Source of the DNA: Clonostachys chloroleuca
Taxonomy: Eukaryota; Ascomycota; Sordariomycetes; Hypocreales; Bionectriaceae
Direction: 5' to 3'
Length of the DNA: 64,000 nucleotides
Assembly: GCA_037952775.1 (NCBI GenBank)
Contig: JBANAY010000001.1
Location: forward strand, 2,728,001-2,792,000
This document shows positions 12,793-25,391 of this stretch, piece after piece. How positions within the stretch are numbered: the stretch's first letter is position 1; every line of letters starts with the position of its first letter. A model generated the notes under the pieces. That model had not been told where the DNA came from, did not search any database, and saw only the letters and a program-made list of their open reading frames with translations. A program made the translations under genes and the position numbers.

Positions 12793-13357
12793 TCTTGGAA
12801 TATGTAAGTGGTGAGTACTGGCCACAAGCGGGACTCACTCCAGAGAAATAAGGAGTAGGCATGTACGCAGGTAAACTTATGAGACAACGAGAACATATTA
12901 TAATAAGGGGGGGATAATAGATGGGGAGGAAGGTTAAGAATGAACGGCGAAAGGGAGACAGACTTTTCTAGAATGAAATTCAATTATTTGTTATCTGCAG
13001 CCAGTGCAAGGGGTATCTTCTTCGTGGACAATTCTATCGTTTTCTCTCCCGTGAACTTCACCACGTCCACACCAAAAGCCCGATCCGAGGCCAATTCATA
13101 GTACAGCTTCTGATCCTGAAGCTCCATGCTAAAGATTCGTTAAAGAGTTAAACATCTGCGTCCTGCAGTAACAGAAAAAAGACAACGCCAGATCTTCGGT
13201 CTCTTTCTTCGCTAAACTTCCAAAATATCGCCATGCTTTCACAAAAAGCATTGCTATTAACTTCAGTATTCGAAAGCCGTGTGACTTTCTTCTGTCAAAA
13301 CATCGTCACCTCTAATCCGCCTCGCTCATTATCGCGAGGGTTGAAGTTCTGTGTTGA
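12793..13357. other. Intergenic, convergent 3' ends
   Basis: About 565 nt between the transporter stop and the stop of the minus-strand Zn2Cys6 gene. AT-rich in places (ATTATAATAAGGGGGG near 12897). Looks like two 3' untranslated regions; nothing else seen. Confidence 0.5.
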
Positions 13358-16256
13358 CTATGTATATCTATTTGTACGATTCATGTCAAGTGCACCATAG
13401 TAATTTTGATGGTACGTGTCCGTAGCCCGAGGAACGGCAGACAAAGATGCGTTCCTTCCCTGTGTATTCGCTGCTGCCCAAGTCTGTGACTGGTGGTTTT
13501 GATTTGAGGCGGTCCGCTGTTGTGGGTTTATTCCCTGGAACGGCGATGTGCGGTTGTGGGAGTGCATTGCCGCTGTCATGCTAGGTGACTGCCTTGCAGG
13601 CTGACTCTGGTGCATAACTGAAGCCTGGCTAGAGTGTGGCCAATAGGTATTGTCATTCGAAGTTTGGAATGTGCTGTTTTGAAAATGAGAGGAAGTGACA
13701 GGGGCTTGGTGAGAATATAGCCCAGTACCCTGAGTGGTTCGCTCATTGGTGGTCATGTTAAAAGACTGCGCCTCTTGGTCGCCCATCCAACTTGTCGCAG
13801 AAGTGCCAGGTTGAGTGTGAGAATGGGAGTAGGTGGCAGGCTGAGTGCCGGAGAGAGTCCCAGAGTGGGTACTGGAGTGAGTGCCGGAGAGATTACCAGA
13901 GTGAGTGCCAGAATGAGAACCAGAGTGAGTACCAGAATGAGAACCAGAATGAGTAGAGGCGTGAGTAGCAGCAGCATTCCCCCACCCTGAAGTGGTAGGT
14001 TTTGGCTTAGAATCGGGAAGCTTCCATCGACCCTGGGGAGTCAGCTCCTTGGCGTTTCGCCTGCTTCGGTTCGGAGATATGCTTCCTGTCGGCTTTGGCA
14101 TTTGTCCACCTTGTGTAGAATTGGTGGAAACATTGGATGTATGGGCCACATGAGTATGATTGGTCTGAATCTCAGGTCTACTCCATGAAGAATGTGCCGT
14201 GGCAGATTGAGGTGCTTTCGAGGTTGAATACCGAGCTTGAGTTGACTCAACTTGTGGTTCCGCTGCGACTGTAGCTGGCTGGTAGTAAGTGGTTTGTGCT
14301 GGGTATGTTTCCAACGCATTATGCTGGGCGATGGGCCTCAGCATATCTGCCACAGGCATCTGTGAATAAGATGTGTCTTGCTCTTCGGTGTGGATAGCGT
14401 GTGAGTTCGACGGTTGTTGTGTCACGCCGGTATAATATGTGCTTTGATCCTCATCTTCACCCAGGGCTTCTTCCTCCTGTTCTTCTTCTTCGCCTTCTTC
14501 ATCATCTCCTTCGTCGTCGTCAATAACAACCGGCTCAGAAATTCTCTTCTGTTTTCTTGGTTTTGTGGGATACTCGCAGACCAAGCTATGAGTTTGGCAT
14601 TCAGAGCAAATTGGCCTCTCCTTGGGACACTATTTCAAAATCAGTCAGATTGGGAAAAAACTTGGTTCAGGACGTGCATCATAAGATTGTTCTTACCTTG
14701 ACCTTGCGATTTTTGCAACACGAACACGCGAGTCGTGACTTTCCTAGAGGTCGTTTGCCCTTCTTCTTTGAAATTTGAGCGACTGTGCTAAGAGCACTTG
14801 CAGCAGCCTCCAACAATGCCTGCTCAGATGAAGGTTGTGCACCATCCTTTGCAGCTGCACCCGCACGGGCGTCTTTTGTCGCAGCCTGCGTAGTGGTTGC
14901 CGCAGCAGGAGGAGGGGCTTGTTGTGTCTGGACCGGGGTTGATGACTGGCTCCGAGGAGCAGCTCCAGGCTTGTCCTTCGGAGGAACAATGACAATGTGC
15001 TGCGCACCATACTTGGAAAGCAAGGCAAGTGAGTCTCTTTGTAGCTCGGGGAGTTGGTTAGAAAATATGTGCATCTGGTCGGAAGATAGTGTGTTTGGGT
15101 CAATTCCAGCATCTTCCAGCAACTTTGTCGCATGGGCTAAGCGACGCGTTGCTTCGGCGGCATCGACATTTACAGGGTGAAGATGTGAGGAGGGTTGAGG
15201 TTGATTCGAAGGCTGGCTAGGCAGTCCGACATTGGTTGCCGGTTCCATGTTTAATTGGCCTTGGGAAGTTTCTTGGCCGGGGTCATGGGCCAGCTCTTGC
15301 TGAAGCTGCTGGGGAGCAGCATCTTCCGCCTGGTTCTTCTTTCTCTTCCTCGGCTTTTTGGGCCGACTGCCAGCCTCGCCCTCTTCGCCAGTGTCTGCTT
15401 TCCGTTTCTTCTTAGGCCGACTTTGGCTCTCACCATGTTCCGTACTTTCGTTGTTCTTATTCCTCGATTTCTTTGACTTCACAGGGGTCTTTTGCTGAAG
15501 TTGACGCTGGGCCCCAGCACCAAGCTCGCGCGCCGGTGGTGGATACAACTCCTTCAACTGTGCGACTGTACGGTGTATAGGTGTGTGCTCATATCGAATT
15601 GTTATGGAACGGCTGCTCCTTTCGAATGCGACCAAGACGGATCCACGGCAATCAAATGCAGGACGCCCTACATCGGTGTGATTAGAATAGAAATCTCAAC
15701 GGTGGGCCTATGAATGCTTCGACCTACCCATCAATACAGGATCAGGTTCTCGCAAACTGAACTCCCCGATCACAGATGCTGGAGGGTTCTTGGTATTTTG
15801 CCGGTTCCAAAATTGATGTGAGCCTTTACAGATATAGGTGAATGACCAGCCTTGAGAGGCCCTTGACATGTCCCGTACTATCCAGTTACTGTTATCGACG
15901 TCCCCCACCGCGCGCAGGATGTGCTTCGCAATGGTGCGCTGCAAGAGGGGGTCGTCCGTTTGCCTAGCCAGCGCATCGTTCACGGACACTACGCGCATAG
16001 GTCGTTCCGGTTGCCCTTCCGCTAGGCGCTCGCTGGCGCCATCAAGGCTATCATTTTCGATCTGGGGAAGTATAATGCTCGACGAGCCTCGCAGCTCAAG
16101 GCTTAAGGATATATGCTCAGCCCTAGTGGGTGTGACCTTCGCTTCGAATGTGTTGCGCAGATGCGACTGGATGTCGCCAATGGAATGGCATGCGGAGTCG
16201 TCGGCTGCAGTTGGTACGGCCTGGCTGAAGTTGAAGCTGGCCAGGAAGTCGGCCAT
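13358..16256 (-). CDS. Zn2Cys6 transcription factor with mid-protein zinc cluster
   Basis: Three exons: 15728-16256, 14697-15667 and 13358-14629, giving 923 residues. The zinc cluster is complete: Cys491-x2-Cys494-x6-Cys501-x6-Cys508-x2-Cys511-x6-Cys518, and intron 2 falls exactly between Lys500 and Cys501. Unlike most fungal Zn2Cys6 proteins the cluster sits in the middle, after about 490 residues that include a globular N-terminal part (about 1-215) and a Lys/Arg-rich segment with KKKRK, KKPRKRKK runs resembling nuclear localisation signals. After the cluster come an acidic run (DDDEGDDEEGEEEE) and a long Ser/Thr/Gln/His-rich low-complexity tail with THSG/SHSG tandem repeats. No fungal_trans domain was recognised. 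Target genes unknown. The start is the first ATG of the frame, MADFLASFNF. Confidence 0.85.
13839..13956 (-). repeat. Coding minisatellite, about 12-nt unit (THSG/SHSG)
   Basis: On the plus strand, variants of a 12-nt unit GAGTGAGTACCA alternate with GAATGAGAACCA in near-perfect tandem. On the coding (minus) strand they read as Thr/Ser-His-Ser-Gly. They lie within the third exon of the Zn2Cys6 gene and keep frame because the unit is a multiple of three. Confidence 0.8.
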
Positions 16257-17077
16257 CGCGGCGACTAATCAAGGCCTGCTATATCGTCTAAACGCGTCTT
16301 CGCCGAACGTGTAGTCGCTGGATGTCCAATCCTGCTCCGTCGTGAAAGGATTGTGCGACATCCGGCTTGGGATGCTGCGCTTCGTAGCAAGCGCGACTGG
16401 TCTTCCTGACCTTCTCGTCAGTTGGTGAGCCTATAGGGTGTTTGGCGACGCCTGGTCACGTGTATCGTCCATCGTGAGGTTTGCGCCTGCCGCTCTCTGT
16501 TGTTACCCTGGAGCTTTGCTCTCAAATGAGTAGTTGGAGTGACGAACGCAAGTTTCAGTTAAAGTATTCACTATGTGACTTGATATAATAAATACCTTAG
16601 CAATTTGGTTGGTATATTAGTTGATGGTTTTGTTGAACTACGATTGGATTCAAGGTTGATTAAAAATTTCACCAGTTTACTGCCCGACTGATTGTTCGTA
16701 TCAGAGCCTCTTACACCTGAACAGACGACCAAGTTTGAGAAGGGTTCAAAAATACCAGCAATTCAAAGGGTACCTTACCCCCCGTCAAGGTAGTATAAAA
16801 TCGCAAGCCAGATCGAAGATCAGAACAGGATGATTGCTAGCCAATTCACGGCGTTGTCGTCAAACTCGTTGAGATCACTTCCCACATGCCTGCCCAAAGC
16901 TAACTGGGAGCATAGGCCAAAGCTAATCACACTGGCACCATCAAAATAACCTGGCTCCCACAAACCGGTTCAAGGCACTGGCAATAATATTACAGGCATG
17001 TCTTGAGCGACGTATATCATACAAACAAAAAAGAACGAGTTCATCAATAACATAAACAAGGAGCGGGTAGCCAGCAC
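16257..17077. other. Intergenic between Zn2Cys6 start and Ku70 3' end
   Basis: About 820 nt carrying the promoter of the minus-strand regulator and the 3' flank of Ku70. There is a CACGTG E-box-type hexamer at 16457-16462, about 200 nt upstream of the regulator start. Otherwise AT-rich with no coding signal. Confidence 0.5.
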
Positions 17078-19124
17078 CTACACACCCTGCTCCGCCCACT
17101 CCTCTATGCGCTCCACAAGATCTGCCTTTTTCCCTGATGTACTCAGCCCCTTGGCACCAAGTACGTCCTTCAACTGTGCCACCGTCATCTTAGCTAGGGT
17201 CCCGTTCTCGACCGCAGACTTGAGCTGCGCTTGACTGAGAATAGATCCACTGGGTTTCTCAGACCCTGCACGACTTCGTTTGGCTGGCCGCTCGGGAAGA
17301 GCATCATCGGGATCTCTTTTGAGTGCCTTGGCTTGCTTGGCGTTGCCAGCCTCCTTCTCTAGTGTTTCCCACCAATCTTCCAGATAACCACCGGCGCGTT
17401 TGCTTATAGCCCTGTACTTGGGCTCTGTTGCATCCTCGACCTTTTCTGGCACCTCATCCTCGAGCGCGAGTGCCTGAAGAATTCTGTAGTGCCATTGTAG
17501 GGACGGATTTGGGTATTTTTTAGGGTTGAACATGGCCTTCGGCAGCTGAAGCTGCTGGATGATAGTTCTCATCTGAGTTGTGAGATCATCCGAACTCCTG
17601 GCAAGCTCGCCTGGAGCTTTAATCTCCCTTATGTCATCCGCGAAAGGCAGCGGGTATATCCATAGTCCTGAAGGTAGGTACGGGGTGCCTGAATCGTCAT
17701 CAGACTGCTCCTTTGATGGTATGATGGCTGCAAGAATTGGTTGAGCGTTTGAGCGGGTAATACACCAAGCAATTCCTACTTTGTCGTCTTTGAGGAGTTT
17801 CTGCCACAAGGCCGAATAAACGCGAGTTGATCCAACGTAATCCTCTTCGCTTGGGAATATGAAAGTAGCTTTCTTCACACTCGCCCATATGGGTATAGCT
17901 TTTCGGGGCTTGAATCCCAGTATACGGATCGTGGGAGAGCCGAAATCTCTCAGTGTTTTCTGTTCGTCAGGGGTAAAGTAAACATACTCGCCACCAAATT
18001 TATAAGCCTTTTTGATTTCTTGCTTTTCCACATTCCTGGTGCTGTCTTCTGCAACTCGGGTGGTCTCCCCGATCGCGATCTGGGGTTTCTCGCCGTCAAG
18101 CCAAATATAGCAAGTCCTGGCAGGGGTCTGTCGATGAACGATATTGTATCCCTTGACAGAAATTTTGAGCCCTGGGGCAATTTCAAAAGGTACATTAGAG
18201 AACAGGGCCCTTTTAGCGGATTGCTTCGAGTTTATGTTTGCGATGAGCGAGTTGAGCAAAGTCAACCCGTCCCCAGATTTTGACGAACGGACGTCTGTGG
18301 AGTTTGCTTCCCCGAAACTCTCATGATATATGATATCCTGTTACATGGATTTTAGTTAATGCTGGAGTTAAACCCAGTTTGAGCTAAAACGTACCTCATA
18401 AAAGTTGCCAACTTGAAATGGCTCATCACCCCGGGTGATAGGAAATAGCTCAATTGTAATACCAAGATCATACAAATCTTTCGCTCGCACAGCAGCAGCA
18501 GACCTAGCAGCCTTATCTGATGAATGCGGTGAATCGTTGTCAGTGACAATGAAGAGTCGGCGACTCCCGAAATTGGCGGCTCTCGTAGTAAATATTTGAT
18601 TGGCGCAGAAGAAGACATTTGACATTGAAACAGTTTCAGAGGTCGGTTTCAGCACTTGATCTTCATCTTCACCGTCCTCGGCCAGTGTTTTCAATTTATT
18701 CACATCCTCGGCAGCAGGAACGTCCAAGTCAGTAAATAAATAACAGTGTGGGTAACCCAGCCCTTTGCGACCATCATTGTCATCCTGGAATTTGGACTTA
18801 TTCGTTCCAAAGAGAAGGATGCCCATCATGTCTTTGGGGTTAGAGATGATGCGTTGTTCCATTAGGTGATAAGCACACTTTAACGCAGCCTGAACTGGGC
18901 TATCGCGATCTGCCTTTTTCGAACTAGATGCTGGAGGTGCTTCCAGCATTGACTCGCTGACCTCAATTGCTAATAGGATAGCATCTTTTTGCGTCTTATA
19001 GCTCTACTCGATGTCAGTGGCCCGCTTGGCTCAACAGGTTAGCATGGTAACTCACAGTCTCGTCAATCTCCTGATCAGCCTCATCCTCCTCCTCTCGTTT
19101 CCAACCGTGATCTCCACCGGACAT
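17078..19124 (-). CDS. ku70: ATP-dependent DNA helicase II subunit 1 (Ku70)
   Basis: DNA-end-binding subunit of the Ku70/Ku80 ring in non-homologous end joining and telomere maintenance; nuclear. Three exons: 19056-19124, 18395-19003 and 17078-18337, giving 645 residues. Seen: an acidic N-terminus ([15 protein letters not shown]); the von Willebrand-like alpha/beta domain starting at [15 protein letters not shown]; the Ku core with [22 protein letters not shown] and [11 protein letters not shown]; a basic linker (RPAKRSR); and a C-terminal SAP DNA-binding motif (about 605-640) including [28 protein letters not shown]. It is divergent from HEM15 across a 570-nt promoter region. Ku80 is not in the window. 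Confidence 0.96.
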
Positions 19125-19694
19125 AATGATTATGGCGCTACTTTCCGTGTAATTAAAATAAGTTGAAAAGGGGATTTGGAAGCTTCACTCGAATTGGCAG
19201 TGGCAGTTTGGCGTTATAATGTCAGTTCTCACCTCACTCTAGGCAGTCAAGGTGGAGCATATTCCAGGCAAACGCGGTCGCGCCAGATGTAGGACAAGGG
19301 TCCGCGAAGGAGTGCGCGAGATCACGTGAACAAGTCTAAGATGACATTTCCAGGTGCTTCATTGGGCAATGGGTTTGGATACAGAGTACCTGTATTGTCG
19401 TTGATGGTAAGGCGTAACTTAGGTACCCCTCTAACAATCATCCTCCGCGGCGATCTGCAATCCGATCTTGGGAGCAGGCCTCGGTGATTTCGAATCCCGA
19501 TTCATAGAGGTCATCGAAAAAGCTGCTCTGTACAATTGTCCCCATACATTCTGACGGCCAATCCGCCTAATTTTGTCTAGTTTTATTTCTTTCATTGAAA
19601 AACTTTGATGCCTGATAATCCGTCGTGTTTTCTTTAAAAAGTTGTTGAGCCCTTGCGATTCGCCCAGCTGAGCGATCCGCCAATTCATTTCACC
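19125..19694. promoter_or_regulatory. Divergent promoter region of Ku70 and HEM15
   Basis: 570 nt between the two start codons, so both promoters must lie here or overlap neighbouring genes. A CACGTG hexamer is at 19323-19328 near the middle. A TACCT/AGGTA pair occurs near 19388-19426. No TATA box was recognised with confidence. Confidence 0.5.
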
Positions 19695-21065
<1,371 letters not shown>

Positions 21066-22639
21066 AAGAAGCCGGACTTTTACCCGGCTGTGGGAGTTTG
21101 TAGCACCAATGTGTAATACTTACAATGATACCACTCTGTGGACAACGGGAACCTACTGGAATGACCAATGCGCGCGCCGAAGATGACCGAGGAGCCGACG
21201 CTACGATTTAATACTCGGATCTAGGATTTCTAACATTTATATGACGGTTAAATCGGTAGCATGCAACTTGTCCAGCAGATAGACATTAATACGAGTCTGT
21301 TTCGTATAAAAGCCCCACAATGCGCTGCTCAACTCCGGCCTCCCCAATAAGAAGCAATCACTATGCTTATCTACCTCGTATGTACTTGTCCATGAGACAT
21401 CACGCACTTGCCGGAATGGCGGGTGACGTTGCGCGTGCTGAGACCAAATTGCCGGTTCAAAGCCCAACCGTCAGGTAGGGCTACCGACTACAGAATGCCG
21501 CAGCCATTGCTGATCATACATAGGTCTACACCTACGTTGTGGGACTTGACCTCGCACGCATAATTTTAATATACACACGGCAGCCATAGTCAATCCGTCA
21601 AGACTCGCTTCGGGTGGTCTAATTCTCGAGTTAAAGTGACACAAAAAGGAATTTGGCTCGAAACGCCACGCATTCGCCACCGTCAGCGGCTCGCGGCTGT
21701 TGCGACATGATCTAACTCCTCTAATCATTGAGAAGAGCGTTTAGTACGTGCGTAAAACATCATAATTTGGACACATAAAAACAATGCATGAGCAATTCTG
21801 GTAGAGTCGCTTGCTCACGAAATGTATGCAGCGGTACTTTTCATACCATATTGGGTTTGGATGGTACGTTCATATTTGGGACTTGTGGTGTGCGACCTTG
21901 CTAGACATTGACGCAGCTCGTCCATTGGTGAAGATTGTGCGGTTTAATTCAACGGCAGCAGGGAGCCATGCACAGAAAACTGGGACGAGTGCCAATCCTC
22001 CTTGGAGGAAACACGTCCCTTGGATTCCAACGGACTTGGGACGCGAGGAGCGGCGCATAGCGCATAACACGATGGATAAGGGATGCCCGTCATGTGTCGC
22101 TGTCCCGTTCTTACCGGCGCCAACGTTCAGAACGTCACTAGTAATCAGGATAGCCGTTCTGTCAGGTCGCTAGCTGCTCTTCTCATCACCCAGGCATTCG
22201 GCATGATGTAGAGCTTTGCCATCAGACTTCATGAACCCAGACATTCTAAGATAAATAATGGTCCTCCCCAGACCAAGCTTGGGCTAGGTCTCCCCCTGAT
22301 ATGGCCATCTAGCCACTCTGGGCTTAGCGCCGTCGAACCCCTTTAATGTACTTCCAACATCATTAAAGGCGAGCCAGCAGTCATTCAGTGGCGCCAGGGT
22401 ACGACTAGCACCTGGGCAGCCGAGATTCAGGGAGAGAAGCAGAGCAGGCTGATCAAAAGGGGCCGTCCAGTGGAGGAGTCCAGCAGGAAGGTCCTGCCAG
22501 GGGGAAAGGGGTTTTGGGATCATCCCAGCCAACTTAAGCACTGTAATGGCGAAATTACCAGGTAGTACCTAAGTGGACGTGTACCTCCCCTTACCTCTTG
22601 TATGGGTAATGGCCTAGGGTACCTTAGTTGCGTGCAAGC
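21066..22639. other. Intergenic between HEM15 and septin leader
   Basis: About 1.6 kb with only short unsupported open frames. A perfect AGGTA-G-TACCT palindrome lies at 22560-22570 and a related GGGTACCTT at 22618-22626. No RNA gene or mobile element was recognised. Confidence 0.5.
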
Positions 22640-23200
22640 TGCCAGCTTCCGACCACCTCAGCAGTAAAATTTCCCCATCCCCTGCCGCCTACTACTTCCC
22701 GTGCCTGACAACCCACCCCCTACCTACCTCTCGACCTTCACACCTGACTTCACTTTTCTGATTCTCGCCCGTCGTTTCTCCATCGTTGCTGCTTCCTTTC
22801 ACCCCGACTGACCTTGCGCCACCTCGAGGGCTACCGTCGATTCTTTTGTGGCCGTCTTGTTTCTGCGATAATCCCGGAGGAACACTCGACGCGTCGTTGA
22901 TTCTTTCTCCCGGTACGTTCAATTCAACACACTAGCCAATTCTACCTCGCGCGCCCAAACAATAATCTGCTACACCTGAGGAGCTCTTTGAACCTGCCGC
23001 TCGAGCTCTTGCTAGCTTCCCTTCCCAGAGGATCTCATTGTTGGCATTCTCAATCCAGCGACCACTCCTTCGCTATCGGTCGACTCAGTCGGGTTCTCCT
23101 GGACGGTACCTGACCAAGAAGCTAACAGGTTGACAATACCAGATCTTGCACTTTCCCTCCGTTCTCTTTTAGACCGACCAAGCGCTCTTTATAATTAAAC
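22640..23200 (+). promoter_or_regulatory. Pyrimidine-rich leader of the septin gene with possible 5'-UTR intron
   Basis: The plus strand becomes strongly C/T-rich from about 22640, a hallmark of core promoters and long leaders of highly expressed filamentous-fungal genes. A good donor (G|GTACGT at 22913) and an acceptor with an ideal branch site (GCTAACAG ending 23128) would define a 216-nt 5'-UTR intron ahead of the septin ATG at 23201. This is inference from splice signals only. Confidence 0.4.
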
Positions 23201-25391
23201 ATGGGTAAGGCAACACTTTCTTTTACGCACTTCTGCAATGGCAAGAGTGATCCCCCTTTCCATGATACGGGGGCCACGTTCTCCTGGGAGCCAGAGTGTC
23301 TACCACGGTGACACGTCCATATCACTTCAGCAACAAGCTCGTGAGATGTGGATAGGATTCGCTGTCGAAGAATCCAACACGAGCTCGGCTGAAGCGCCCC
23401 CGGTTCCTCCTTGGCCGACCCCTGAGCATTGGGTCTTGACGCAACGAGCGCGTTATATCTGTTTCCGCTAGGTCGGGACTTTGCGATGGCATTTGGACTA
23501 CGGAGTCATCGTAAACAGCGCCCCGTGAGTGCTCACATTGACGAGCGAGCGCTCATCTCATTGGCGGCCAACGAAAGCGATCCATGCCAAAGCGACGAGA
23601 CTGCACCTGGGGTCCATGATCAGGAGCCTAATGTGATCCGGCCGAGGTCTCAGGGCTCAACGATAATCCGAACATATCGCAGTATGCTCGAGCTCGAGGA
23701 ATCGCCTCGGATCCAACCCGTCGAACCGCTGTCATTTGACGAGTTCTATCCACCCCAAATCCAGGAGACAAAGAATTTGGACGACAATGCGATGAGCCAA
23801 CATGTCGAGCCTTTCAGTGCAGTGCTCCAAGCGCCCCAGGATGCATCGTGTCAGGATCTCTCTCTTGCCCTGCCTAAATTCGAACAGTGTTAGACTCTAT
23901 GTATGACAAGGCCCTAAACTAATATGTCGAGTTCTAGCTACCGAGGCCCCTCCCGCCGTGGCACCGTCGTCACCACACTCCGACGACATCATGGAGTCTG
24001 TCCAAGGAGTCCCTTCTGCCGACCCAGCCACCTTCACTGCTCCCACGTCCTCTGCTATCACTGAGAACAAGAACATCGTGCGCCGCAAGTTGACTGGATA
24101 CGTTGGATTCGCCAACCTGCCCAACCAATGGCATCGCAAGAGTGTTCGCAAGGGTTTCAACTTCAACGTTATGGTTGTTGGTATGTACACTAACTCGATG
24201 GTTAATTTTCTTGCCGCTAATGAATTTCGCAGGTGAATCTGGTCTTGGCAAATCTACCCTTGTTAACACCCTTTTCAACACCTCGCTGTACCCTCCCAAG
24301 GAGCGCAAGGGCCCCAGTCTCGACATCATCCCCAAAACCGTCACCATTGAGTCAATCAGCGCTGATATTGAGGAGGCTGGTGTGCGCCTCCGCCTCACCG
24401 TGGTCGACACCCCAGGTTTCGGTGACTTCGTCAACAACGATGAGTCCTGGCGCCCCATTGTCGACAACATTGAGCAGCGCTTTGACGCCTATCTCGATGC
24501 TGAGAACAAGGTTAACCGTGTCAATATCATTGACAACCGCATCCACGCTTGCGTCTTCTTCATCCAACCCACTGGCCACTCCCTGAAGCCCTGGATATTG
24601 AGGTGATGCGCCGACTTCACACCAAGGTCAACCTGATTCCCGTTATCGCCAAGTCAGACACTCTCACAGATGAAGAGATTCTTAGCTTTAAGGCTAGAGT
24701 GAGTTTACTGCAATGGAAACAACCAATGTCAATAGTAGTTAACATGATACAATAGATCCTTGCCGACATCAAGTACCACGGCATCCAGATCTTCGAGGGC
24801 CCCCGATATGAGCTCGATGACGAGGAGACGATCGCAGAGAACAACGAAATTATGTCCAAGGTCCCCTTCGCTGTTGTTGGTGCTACCAACGAGATTGCTA
24901 CCCCTGATGGACGCAAAATCCGTGGTCGTGAGTACCCCTGGGGTATCATCGAGGTCGACAACGAGGAGCACTGTGATTTCGTCAAGCTCCGCCAGATGCT
25001 CATCCGTACCCACATGGAGGAGCTCAAGGAACACACCAACAACTTGCTGTACGAGAACTACAGAACCGACAAGCTTATTGCTATGGGTGTGTCGCAAGAC
25101 CCCAGCGTTTTCAAGGAGGTCAACCCTGCTGTCAAGCAGGAGGAGGAGCGCGCTCTGCACGAGCAGAAGCTAGCCAAGATGGAGGCCGAGATGAAGATGG
25201 TCTTCCAGCAGAAGGTTGCGGAGAAGGAGAGCAAGCTCAAGCAGTCCGAAGAGGAGCTCTACGCCCGACACAGAGAAATGAAGGAGCAGCTCGAGCGCCA
25301 ACGCGCCGAACTTGAGGAGAAGAAGCAGCGCGTCGAGAGCGGACGTCCATTGGAGAAGGAGGGCAAGCGCAAGGGTTTCTCCTTGCGATAA
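23201..25391 (+). CDS. cdc3: Septin, Cdc3/AspB type (frameshift in assembly)
   Basis: GTP-binding septin that assembles into filaments and rings at septa and hyphal tips. Exons: 23201-23204 (ATGG only), 23938-24180, 24233-24698 and 24756-25391, about 449 residues once frame is restored. Seen: N-terminus MATEAPPAV; polybasic [13 protein letters not shown] region; P-loop [10 protein letters not shown]3 DTPGFGD; G4 AKSD; the septin unique element ([19 protein letters not shown]); and a C-terminal coiled coil (about 350-435) rich in Glu, Lys and Gln. The frame breaks at 24589-24591: after HSLKP the sequence reads Trp-Ile-Leu-Arg-stop, while one frame over it continues [14 protein letters not shown]. 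One C appears to be missing from a C run. No intron can explain this. The Cdc3/AspB assignment is from overall similarity; other septin clades are less likely. Confidence 0.9.

Noticed and set aside
10882..16256. Exporter plus Zn2Cys6 regulator as part of a secondary-metabolite cluster
   Set aside because: There is no polyketide synthase, NRPS, terpene cyclase, P450 or other tailoring enzyme nearby; FAS2 is the housekeeping enzyme and the next genes are Ku70 and ferrochelatase.
19478..19505. TTCGAATCCCG resembling a tRNA T-loop
   Set aside because: The flanking bases do not form the T-stem, and no anticodon or acceptor arms fit. Similar GGTTCAAA near 21455 fails for the same reason.
24540..24610. 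An extra intron to explain the septin frame break
   Set aside because: The only GT upstream with an AG near the break would give a 36-nt intron and would delete the conserved FFIQPTGHS segment.
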